A DNA stretch of 5,483 bases from an uncultured Clostridia bacterium. GTDB lineage: Bacteria; Bacillota; Clostridia; Christensenellales; UBA1242. Both the position numbers and the translations under genes were made by a program. Of the stretch, positions 1-5,451 are shown one piece after another; position 1 is the first letter of the stretch, and the number at the start of each line of letters is the position of its first letter. The stretch lies in assembly GCA_944349915.1 (NCBI GenBank), contig CALVNU010000063.1:1-5483 (forward strand), given 5' to 3'. The notes beneath the pieces were generated by a model. That model did no database searches and was not told the origin of the DNA. It was given only the letters and a program-made list of their open reading frames with translations.

Positions 1-825
1 ATGCATATGGGAAAAATTATTGCTTTTGCAAACCAAAAAGGTGGAGTTGGAAAAACCACAACTTGCATAAACCTTTCTGCCTACATTTGCGCAATGGGCA
101 AAAAATGCTTGGTTGTAGACCTCGACCCTCAAGGCAATGCCACAAGTGGACTTGGAATAGACAAAGACAGCGACATGAAAACAGTCTATGATTTGATTTC
201 TGGAGACTGCACAGTTGATGAAGTTGTTAAGCACACTCAAGTAAAAAATTTAGATGTTATGCCATCAACAGTTGATTTGGCGGGAGCAGAAATTGAAATG
301 GTTCAAATGCCTCAACGCGAAAAAATCATGAAACAAATCTTGGAGCCTTTAAAGGATAGTTATGATTTCATAATGATTGACTGTCCTCCATCTTTAGGTC
401 TAATCACTGTCAACGCTTTAACTGCTTGCGACTCGGTTATCATTCCAATGCAGTGTGAATTTTATCCTCTTATGGGTATCACTCAACTTATGAACACAAT
501 TAGGCTAATCAAATATCATCTAAACCCATCTATTGACATAGAGGGCGTTGTTATGACAATGAAAGATAAACGCTCAAATCTTACAACACAGGTAAGTGAT
601 GAAATTATCAAATTCTTTGGCAAAAAGGTCTTCTTTACATATATACCTAGAAATATAAGGCTCGCAGAAGCCCCAAGTCATGGCGAACCTATTATGATTT
701 ATGAGCCAAACAGCAAGGGCGCCGAAGCATATCTTTCGCTCGCCGAAGAGTTTTTGGATAGAAACAAGATAAAATACACACCTATAAAAGATTCGGAAAT
801 AAAATTAAAAGGAGATAAAAAATAA
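1..825 (+). CDS. parA: Chromosome-partitioning ATPase ParA (Soj)
   Basis: This is a ParA/MinD-family P-loop ATPase that, with ParB and parS, segregates newly replicated origins. In Bacillus the homologue Soj also modulates the initiator DnaA. Visible motifs are the deviant Walker A KGGVGKTT (residues 13-20, signature Lys13), the A' motif DLDPQGNATSG (40-50), the Walker B region FIMIDCPPSLG (123-133, Asp127) and the conserved block PRNIRLAEAPSHG (216-228). There is no N-terminal helix-turn-helix extension, so it is the short chromosomal type and not a plasmid type Ia ParA. It is 274 residues long against about 253 for B. subtilis Soj. Most of the excess is a Lys-rich C-terminal tail after residue 253. 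Soj begins MGKIIA, which here matches the ATG at base 7, so that start is as likely as base 1. The upstream ribosome-binding site is outside the window and cannot decide. Its stop codon overlaps the parB start. Confidence 0.97.
   Translation: MHMGKIIAFANQKGGVGKTTTCINLSAYICAMGKKCLVVDLDPQGNATSGLGIDKDSDMKTVYDLISGDCTVDEVVKHTQVKNLDVMPSTVDLAGAEIEMVQMPQREKIMKQILEPLKDSYDFIMIDCPPSLGLITVNALTACDSVIIPMQCEFYPLMGITQLMNTIRLIKYHLNPSIDIEGVVMTMKDKRSNLTTQVSDEIIKFFGKKVFFTYIPRNIRLAEAPSHGEPIMIYEPNSKGAEAYLSLAEEFLDRNKIKYTPIKDSEIKLKGDKK
809..815 (+). promoter_or_regulatory. parB ribosome-binding site inside the end of parA
   Basis: AAGGAGA lies 9 bases before the parB ATG and within the last codons of parA. The parA stop TAA and the parB ATG share base 825 (TAATG), so ribosomes finishing ParA can restart on ParB. 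This sets the parB start and suggests that the two proteins are made from one message at a coupled ratio. Confidence 0.8.
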
Positions 826-1772
826 TGGATAAGAAAAAAGGATTAGGCAGAGGGCTTGAATCATTGTTTGCTTTCTATGACAATGAACAAGTTGAAGAAA
901 TTGCAACAAAGAAAACCCCAATTGTAGAAAGCGGTAGCATAAACGAACTTGAAATCAATGATATCGTACCAAATCCAAACCAACCTAGAAAACACTTTGA
1001 CCAAGATGCTTTGCAAGAACTTGCCGATTCTATCAAAGTGCATGGTGTTATACAACCATTGGTTGTAAATAAACTTGAAAATGGAAAATATATGATTATT
1101 GCAGGTGAGCGTCGCTGGAGGGCCTCAAAACTTGCAGGATTGGACAAAGTTCCCGTTGTAATCAAAAACTATAGCGATAAACAAGTTAAAGAGATTTCTA
1201 TTATAGAAAACCTGCAAAGAGAAGACTTAAACCCAATAGAAGCCGCCCGCGCTATCAAACAATTAATGGAAGAATACAGTTTAACACAAGAGGTTGTAGC
1301 CGAAAGAATTGGAAAAAGTCGTTCCAACATAGCAAATACTTTAAGACTTCTATCCTTATATCCAGATGTTGTAAAAATGGTGGAAGATGGCAGACTTTCA
1401 AGCGGACATGCAAAAACATTAGTATCAATAACAGATACAACAGCACAAATAAAGTTAGCGCGTCAAGCTTGCGATGGAAAAATGTCCGTTAGAGACTTGG
1501 AAAAAGCAGTAAGAAATTATTTAAACCCAAACAAACCAAAAGCAACAAAAGTTGTCGAGCAGTCGATAGAACTTAAAGAATTGCTAGCCGATATGCAAAG
1601 AGTATTCTCCACCAAAGTTTCTGCTATAGGAAATGACAATAAAGGCAGAATTTACATTGACTATTATTCAAGAGATGATTTAGACAGAATTTCCGATTTG
1701 ATGGAACTGTTAAAGAAAAAAGAAATAACTTTAGGTGATTTAAGAAACTACAATAAAAGACACCCTCAATAA
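825..1772 (+). CDS. parB: Chromosome-partitioning protein ParB (Spo0J)
   Basis: ParB is the parS-binding CTPase clamp that loads at parS, slides along DNA, recruits SMC/condensin and stimulates ParA ATPase activity. The N-terminal KGLGRGLESLF (residues 5-15) is the conserved ParA-stimulating peptide. The CTP-binding ParB/Srx domain follows (about 40-135) with PNPNQPR (49-55), GERRWRA (94-100) and ENLQRED (128-134). A helix-turn-helix with LTQEVVAERIGKSRSNIANT (153-172) is the parS reader, followed by GRLSSGHAKTL (189-199). The C-terminal part (about 250-315) has the expected dimerisation and DNA-clamping character. The length of 315 residues is somewhat above the roughly 280 of B. subtilis Spo0J. 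It could in principle be the paralogue Noc, but the adjacent parA, the GLGRGL peptide and the nearby canonical parS sites favour ParB. It is the second gene of the operon and ends just before a terminator. Confidence 0.96.
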   Translation: MDKKKGLGRGLESLFAFYDNEQVEEIATKKTPIVESGSINELEINDIVPNPNQPRKHFDQDALQELADSIKVHGVIQPLVVNKLENGKYMIIAGERRWRASKLAGLDKVPVVIKNYSDKQVKEISIIENLQREDLNPIEAARAIKQLMEEYSLTQEVVAERIGKSRSNIANTLRLLSLYPDVVKMVEDGRLSSGHAKTLVSITDTTAQIKLARQACDGKMSVRDLEKAVRNYLNPNKPKATKVVEQSIELKELLADMQRVFSTKVSAIGNDNKGRIYIDYYSRDDLDRISDLMELLKKKEITLGDLRNYNKRHPQ

Positions 1773-1777
1773 CAATC

Positions 1778-1806
1778 AAAAAGAACGAAATATCGTTCTT
1801 TTTTTT
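1778..1806 (+). terminator. Intrinsic terminator of the parA-parB operon
   Basis: The arms AAGAACGA (1781-1788) and TCGTTCTT (1793-1800) are perfectly complementary around the loop AATA, and a T run continues to 1806. The stem starts 8 bases after the parB stop. A-rich sequence on the left arm pairs with part of the T run, so the hairpin could also work weakly on the - strand. Confidence 0.9.
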
Positions 1807-1985
1807 AAGCACCTAGCGAGATTTAACGAATTTTTCTTCTCAATCCCTTTATATTTTAGTCTTTAATTACCGTTTATTGTCAAGTAAAACAAATTCGAAA
1901 CAAAACCATTTTCTCGATTTCCCAATATTATCACTTAGCAAAGCAATAAAAAATTTACAAAGTTGAATGTACCCAGAGATAATAC

Positions 1986-2021
1986 ATAAAAAGGAGTTTA
2001 TAAATAAAAACTCCTTTTTAT
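1986..2021. terminator. Second, bidirectional terminator-like hairpin
   Basis: Two perfectly complementary 14-base arms (1986-1999 and 2008-2021) contain AAAAAGGAGTTT and AAACTCCTTTTT and enclose an 8-base A/T loop. The A and T runs flank the GC-containing core on both sides, so it could terminate transcription in either direction. No gene lies between it and the parB terminator about 180 bases upstream. It is either a back-up terminator, a barrier to transcription entering from the right, or the end of an unrecognised small RNA. Confidence 0.65.
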
Positions 2022-2027
2022 ATGAGC

Positions 2028-2135
2028 AACATTTTTATCTTCCAATCACAGGCATTATAAATACACGACAATAAAACATCACCCTTTCTTTATCCACCAC
2101 AAAAAAAATGTTTCACGTGAAACATTTTTATCTTC
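2028..2135 (+). repeat. Direct repeat of 15 bases next to parS
   Basis: AACATTTTTATCTTC occurs identically at 2028-2042 and 2121-2135, a step of 93 bases. The similarity continues loosely (CAATCACA versus AACCACACA). The second copy begins with the last bases of the first parS site, so the first copy looks like a duplicated right arm and flank of parS that lacks the other half. The function is unknown, and a local duplication is the simplest explanation. Confidence 0.55.
2109..2124. other. parS: parS centromere site 1
   Basis: TGTTTCACGTGAAACA is a perfect 16-bp palindrome matching the parS consensus conserved across bacterial chromosomes (B. subtilis TGTTNCACGTGAAACA). The symmetry extends to 26 bp (2104-2129) because A5 lies to the left and T5 to the right. 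The neighbouring ParB would bind here through its helix-turn-helix and load as a clamp. The site lies 336 bases past the parB stop, in non-coding DNA, unlike many B. subtilis parS sites that are inside genes. Confidence 0.96.
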
Positions 2136-2426
2136 AACCACACAAAATCTATTAACAATTCTACAAAATATTTATTGCACCTGCATATTTTATGCTAATA
2201 AAACAAATAAAATCAATTCATATTCTTAAAGAATGATTTGTAAAACAAACTTTTAATATCTGCTTTTGTAATTTAATAAAACAGCCATCTTCTCGCTCTC
2301 TATATAAACTTTTGTCTTTAAAATTATACTTGTTTAGAATATAACATAAAATTGTGAGCATTTTAAAGATAGAGGATGTTTTATCTTTCGTTTTTACAAA
2401 CACTTGCCGGAATTTAAATTAAAAAA

Positions 2427-2442
2427 TGTTTCACGTGGAACA
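2427..2442. other. parS: parS centromere site 2
   Basis: TGTTTCACGTGGAACA reads on the - strand as TGTTCCACGTGAAACA, the other accepted form of the B. subtilis parS consensus. Only one base pair breaks the symmetry. The flanks are again A-rich on the left and T-rich on the right, and they continue as a near-palindrome (ATTAAAAAATG against CATTTTTAAT) with a one-base slip. It is centred 318 bp from site 1, so the two form a close pair of ParB loading sites. Confidence 0.95.
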
Positions 2443-3352
2443 TTTTTAATTAAAATTTATTTTGCGCTTTTGTTATTTTGATGTTTTATATTTAGAAATG
2501 GCTGTATTTTTATTTTACAAATTCCTTTCATATTATTTTTTATAACCCTATTTGGTTTTAAAAGTTATTTGCAATTTTGTATATGTTTATCAATAAAGAC
2601 TTTATCTTTCTTATGGTTAAATTATTTTTTATTAACACATACAAAAAACTATATGCCTAAAGTTTTTATAAAAATTAACTCTTTTAATAGGCTATGTTGT
2701 CATATAGCAGACTTGTGTTAATTTTATTAATGCCTATTTTATAATCCGCTATCTTATATTAAAAAAACAAAGATTTATGCAACCAACAAAGTTTGATGAT
2801 TAAAAATTGTTATAATAAAATTTATAGCACCGGCATACAAATTTAATAAATATAATCAAATATTTGTTTGCGCTTAAACTTTATTTGTTAAAATCCAACA
2901 ATTTTACAAAACTTAAAAGTTAATTTTAGTGAGCACGCCTTCTTTCGAGAATAAGATTAATAATATCGTTCCTAATTAAAAGATTAAGTTAATCAAACAA
3001 AAAATGAATTGATATCTGGTGCAAAATAAAAATCTGTTCGAGGCTTGCATCTTTTTCTAATTTTACAATTTATGCTAGTAAAAAAATGTTTTTATGATGT
3101 GATATATAGATTTTATTTATATTCGTCATTTTCTCCTTGCTAATAGCATCTATAAATTTTTGTATTAACCTTATAATTTTTTAAATACTCCAAATGCTTA
3201 AAACATTAAAAACTTTTATCTTAAACCTCTTAGGCTGTTTTATTAAAAGAGTTATATTTAATCTTAACAAACCCACTTTTGTTTTTATTACGCAACTAAT
3301 CTATAAATATTTAGTTTTTATATTTTAATCGCATGTTGTTTTTTTTAAATAG

Positions 3353-3369
3353 TTATCATTTTATGATAA
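3353..3369. repeat. Isolated perfect palindrome in the desert
   Basis: The arms TTATCAT and ATGATAA surround TTT. Such a short A/T dyad resembles an operator more than a terminator, because no T run follows a GC-rich stem. Just downstream, GCGCA (3374-3378) can pair with TGCGC (3398-3402), an unusually G+C-rich patch for this region. No gene start is seen beside it, so any role is unknown. Confidence 0.35.
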
Positions 3370-3456
3370 AAGGGCGCATCTGTGTTACATTTTGCATTGC
3401 GCTATACATTTTTATTCTCTTTCAAAACTTTTTTATAAAATCTTAATATTTTAAGC

Positions 3457-3494
3457 ACAAAAAAAGATATTTACTGTTCCAATAAATATCTTTT
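3457..3494 (-). terminator. Intrinsic terminator of the rubrerythrin gene
   Basis: The 12-base arms at 3462-3473 and 3483-3494 (AAAAGATATTTA and its complement) are perfectly complementary around a 9-base loop. On the - strand the stem is followed by a run of seven T (3465-3459, overlapping its base). It lies about 60 bases beyond the rubrerythrin stop codon and in the right orientation. The stem is A/T-rich, as expected for this genome. Confidence 0.82.
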
Positions 3495-3554
3495 ATATAT
3501 CAAATTATATTTGGCATTTTAATTTTTTAAAAATAATATTAACTTTTTTCAAAA

Positions 3555-4097
3555 TTAAAATTCTTCTGTAAACAATTCGAAATATGCTTGTGGATGATTA
3601 CATACTGGGCAAACTTTTGGTGCTTCTTTGCCAACATAAATATGTCCACAGTTTCTGCATATCCAAACTTTTTCTTCTGTCTTTTTGAAAACAGTGTCTT
3701 TTTTAATATTTTCCAAAAGCTTGTTGTATCTTTCTTCATGTCTTTTCTCAATGGCAGCAACCCCTTCGAACTTCTTCGCAAGTTCTTCAAAGCCTTCTTC
3801 TCGCGCTTCTTTTGCCATGCGCTTATACATTTCTGTCCATTCTCCGTTTTCGCCCTTTGCAGCATCAATCAAATTTTCTACTGTAGTTGGAACAGAGCCT
3901 CCATGCAATTCTTTAAACCACATTTTTGCATGTTCTTTTTCATTGTTTGCGGTTTCTTCAAAAACTGCAGCAATTTGTTCATATCCTTCTTTTTTTGCTA
4001 CTGAAGCATAATATGTATATTTATTTCTTGCTTGACTTTCGCCAGCAAAAGCTTCCATTAAATTTTTTTCTGTTTTAGTTCCTTTAAGTTCTTTCAT
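3555..4097 (-). CDS. rbr: Rubrerythrin
   Basis: Rubrerythrin is a cytoplasmic non-haem iron peroxidase that reduces hydrogen peroxide to water in anaerobes, with electrons from NAD(P)H through rubredoxin-type carriers. The N-terminal ferritin-like four-helix domain (residues 1 to about 135) carries the di-iron ligands: Glu20 in EAFAGESQARNKY, the ExxH pair Glu53/His56 in NNEKEHAKMW, Glu97, and the second ExxH pair Glu117/His120 in AAIEKRHEERY. The C-terminal rubredoxin-like domain (about 143-180) has CRNCG (147-151) and CPVC (163-166), giving the Cys4 iron site. The order is classical (ferritin then rubredoxin), not the reverse form. The length of 180 residues is slightly below the 191 of the Desulfovibrio protein but complete. 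GGAGGT at 4108-4103 on the - strand, five bases before the ATG, supports the start. It is monocistronic, with its own promoter and terminator. Confidence 0.97.
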   Translation of the reverse strand: MKELKGTKTEKNLMEAFAGESQARNKYTYYASVAKKEGYEQIAAVFEETANNEKEHAKMWFKELHGGSVPTTVENLIDAAKGENGEWTEMYKRMAKEAREEGFEELAKKFEGVAAIEKRHEERYNKLLENIKKDTVFKKTEEKVWICRNCGHIYVGKEAPKVCPVCNHPQAYFELFTEEF

Positions 4098-4102
4098 TTT
4101 TT

Positions 4103-4108
4103 ACCTCC
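4103..4108 (-). promoter_or_regulatory. Rubrerythrin ribosome-binding site
   Basis: GGAGGT on the - strand lies 5 bases before the ATG. It sits where transcription from the promoter just upstream should begin, so the predicted leader is only about 10-12 bases and the Shine-Dalgarno sequence would be the very 5' end of the message. Confidence 0.8.
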
Positions 4109-4114
4109 GAAAGT

Positions 4115-4143
4115 ATTATATCACAAAATTGCATTATTAGCAA
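4115..4143 (-). promoter_or_regulatory. Sigma-A-type promoter of rubrerythrin
   Basis: Read on the - strand: -35 TTGCTA (4143-4138, 4 of 6 consensus bases), a 17-base spacer, then a perfect -10 TATAAT (4120-4115) preceded by TGA, which gives an extended -10. Transcription should start near 4109-4107. Confidence 0.75.
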
Positions 4144-4166
4144 ATGAATAAATATATATTATTCAT
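4144..4166. promoter_or_regulatory. Inverted repeat touching the rubrerythrin -35 element
   Basis: The arms ATGAATAA (4144-4151) and TTATTCAT (4159-4166) are perfectly complementary and separated by ATATATA. The repeat directly abuts the -35 hexamer. Placement and symmetry suit a dimeric regulator. Peroxide-responsive PerR is known to control rubrerythrins in clostridia, but this sequence does not match the PerR box TTATAATnATTATAA well, so the regulator remains open. Confidence 0.5.
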
Positions 4167-4671
4167 ACAATTTACCTATAATCTCTTCAATATTTAAAGA
4201 TATTTAATAAATTCAATCTTTTCTATTTTTCTTTTATTTTAAATTTTTTGTATATTTATCATTTAGTTTTACCTCTTTTACTTTTCCTTTTTATGATTAA
4301 CTTTCTTTTAAAGTTTAATAAAAATTGTTGTTTTACAATTAATATTTACTTGCAAAAATTTATGCAGATATTAAAGTTTTTTAAAGATACATTTATTTTA
4401 TAAAATTTTTATTTATCTTGGATTTTATTTTTACAAATCCTAATCGTTAACCATCTAAAGATAAACAATTTTTGTATTATGTTATAGTTATTAAAAAATA
4501 TTTATTATAAACTGTAAAAATTATGTATAAACCCATTATTTTTGTCGAAAATCTGTTGTTCTTGTTGAATTTATGACCATTGATAATTTTAAAATAATTT
4601 TAATATTTGCAAATTTTTGCATGTGTATCAACATTATTCGACACAAATCATTGTTTTTAGTCAAAAAACTG
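4167..4671. other. A+T-rich intergenic stretch, no gene seen
   Basis: I find no plausible coding frame, tRNA or RNA family. Motifs such as TTTAAAGATA recur loosely (around 4194 and 4381) but are what low-complexity A/T sequence gives by chance. The right end holds a palindrome (4608-4621) and a pair of inverted GTCGAA/TTCGAC elements near 4545 and 4640, upstream of the next gene. Confidence 0.55.
4608..4621. promoter_or_regulatory. Operator-like palindrome upstream of the 101-residue gene
   Basis: TGCAAATTTTTGCA consists of perfect 6-base arms around TT. It lies about 110 bases before the start codon and about 50 bases upstream of the candidate -35. It could be an activator site or a chance palindrome, and no matching regulator is in the window. 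Confidence 0.3.
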
Positions 4672-4701
4672 CTAACAGAAAATTTTTATTTGTAGTAAAA
4701 T
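4672..4701 (+). promoter_or_regulatory. Candidate promoter of the 101-residue gene
   Basis: CTAACA (4672-4677, 4 of 6 consensus bases) and TAAAAT (4696-4701, 5 of 6) are separated by 18 bases. A start near 4708 would give a leader of about 22 bases with the ribosome-binding site inside it. In such A/T-rich DNA, matches of this quality also occur by chance. Confidence 0.4.
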
Positions 4702-4714
4702 TGTTGTGTAACTT

Positions 4715-4723
4715 AAAGGAGGT
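4715..4723 (+). promoter_or_regulatory. Near-perfect Shine-Dalgarno of the 101-residue gene
   Basis: AAAGGAGGT is complementary to the 3' end of 16S rRNA over nine bases and lies 6 bases before the ATG. It is among the strongest ribosome-binding sites in the window, fixes the start and is the main evidence that this small gene is real. Confidence 0.85.
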
Positions 4724-4729
4724 AATATT

Positions 4730-5035
4730 ATGAAATCTGATTTATTAAAAGCCCTGGCTTTGCGTGCTAAAAATAGGCTCATCAACAGAAATAACAAGGA
4801 GATAAACAGAACTGCTTCTGTAAAAATTATCAATGATAATGACGAACAATTCTATCAAAAAGTCAAAGAAGTTTTGTCTAACGATGACTATACGCTAAGT
4901 CCTATGAAATTTCTAATGGATGAAAATAGATTGATGAAATTAGATTCCGCTGGAAAAGAAAGATATCTTTTGGAAACCATTGATAAATACAACAAAATTA
5001 AAACAAAGATTGAAAAAGAAAATAAAATATGTTAA
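4730..5035 (+). CDS. Small conserved-looking protein of unknown function (101 residues)
   Basis: I do not recognise this protein. It is soluble-looking, with no signal peptide or membrane segment, rich in Lys and Asn and mildly basic (22 Lys/Arg against 16 Asp/Glu). The N-terminus (residues 1-20) is a likely amphipathic basic helix containing LLKALALRAKNRL. A polar, probably flexible stretch follows (20-38), then a second predicted helical segment (FYQKVKEVL, 41-49). The C-terminal part, SPMKFLMDENRLMKLDSAGKERYLLETIDKY (57-87), has regular hydrophobic spacing and ends in a charged helix. It carries one Cys, at the extreme C-terminus. The start is fixed by a nine-base Shine-Dalgarno sequence. 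It stands alone, with no gene within 600 bases on its left or at least 440 on its right, so context gives no function. It is probably transcribed alone and may read through to the terminator at 5417. Confidence 0.8.
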   Translation: MKSDLLKALALRAKNRLINRNNKEINRTASVKIINDNDEQFYQKVKEVLSNDDYTLSPMKFLMDENRLMKLDSAGKERYLLETIDKYNKIKTKIEKENKIC

Positions 5036-5416
5036 AACGATATATTAATTATAAAATTATAACCATATAACAATAATTTGACCTATAATTTGTTTTTTAT
5101 TGCTATTATGGCAATATTATCTATTAATAATTAAAAAGATAGTTGGTAAATATTCAACAATAAGTTTATCTTAACATTTTCCCTCTTTTCGCTTGCCGTT
5201 CTTTATTTGAAAAAATTCAAATTAAACAGGGGTAGATAGAAATTTAAACTATATCATTTATTTGCAATATGATAGAAAAATGAGAGTGCATAAAACTTAA
5301 TAGTCTTTTATCAAAAATCTTTAAGAAAAAACATTTTGTAGGGATTATTAATTGAACATTTGATTTAAAAAAATTCACCTTTAGTCACTAACTTTTGAAA
5401 CTAGCGGAATAAAAAC
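5036..5416. other. Gene-free stretch between the 101-residue gene and a terminator
   Basis: No coding frame with a ribosome-binding site is visible. A small hairpin (TATTGC 5098-5103 with GCAATA 5111-5116) and a palindrome TTTGAA-AAAA-TTCAAA (5206-5221) are present, but neither has a terminator T run. TTGACC at 5078-5083 resembles a -35 element, with only poor -10 partners (TGCTAT at 17 bases, TATTAT at 20). The stretch may be a long 3' untranslated region or hold a separate small RNA. Confidence 0.45.
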
Positions 5417-5451
5417 AAAGAGAACACCAACAACAAGGTGTTTTCTTTTTT
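5417..5451 (+). terminator. Strong + strand intrinsic terminator
   Basis: AAAGAGAACACC (5417-5428) pairs with GGTGTTTTCTTT (5437-5448) as a 12-bp stem with an 8-base loop and a T run to 5451. One pair (5422 with 5443) is G-U in + strand RNA but would be a C-A mismatch in - strand RNA, which argues for + strand use. The nearest + strand gene ends about 380 bases upstream. Confidence 0.8.

Larger units (their letters stand above)
2143..3456. other. A+T-rich gene desert containing parS site 2
   Basis: Apart from parS site 2 and the palindrome at 3353-3369, I see no gene, tRNA or recognisable RNA family here. Open frames are short, and the longest lacks a ribosome-binding site. Diverged short repeats are visible: TTTATTGCACCTGCATA at 2171-2187 and TTTATAGCACCGGCATA at 2821-2837 (15 of 17 identical), and TTTATGCTAATAAAA at 2189-2203 and TTTATGCTAGTAAAA at 3069-3083 (14 of 15). 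The stretch could be decayed sequence or DNA kept free of genes around parS. Confidence 0.6.

Noticed and set aside
875..1165. - strand open frames of 64 and 96 residues within parB
   Set aside because: They are antisense shadows of conserved ParB coding sequence with no initiation signals.
2090..2098. TTATCCACC resembling a DnaA box (TTATCCACA) next to parS site 1
   Set aside because: It is a single site with one mismatch and no cluster of further boxes, so it does not support an origin of replication here.
2218..2403. 61-residue open frame on the - strand in the desert
   Set aside because: It has a non-ATG start (GTG), no Shine-Dalgarno before it and no recognisable motif. It is of a length expected by chance.
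2576..2647. Long imperfect hairpin (TTTGTATATGT pairing with ACACATACAAA, inner GTTAA/TTAAC)
   Set aside because: It is A/T-rich, interrupted by a mismatch and large loops, and has no T run. Such pairings are expected by chance in this composition.
3031..3055. GTTCGAGGC resembling a tRNA T-arm
   Set aside because: No matching acceptor stem, anticodon arm or CCA-adjacent structure is present around it.
3588..4011. Two open frames of 138 and 108 residues on the + strand
   Set aside because: They lie antisense to the rubrerythrin gene, whose motifs are unambiguous. Their Phe/Ser-rich composition is typical of a reverse-strand shadow.
4240..4275. AGAGGT followed by ATG on the - strand
   Set aside because: The frame stops after seven codons, so it cannot be a meaningful gene.
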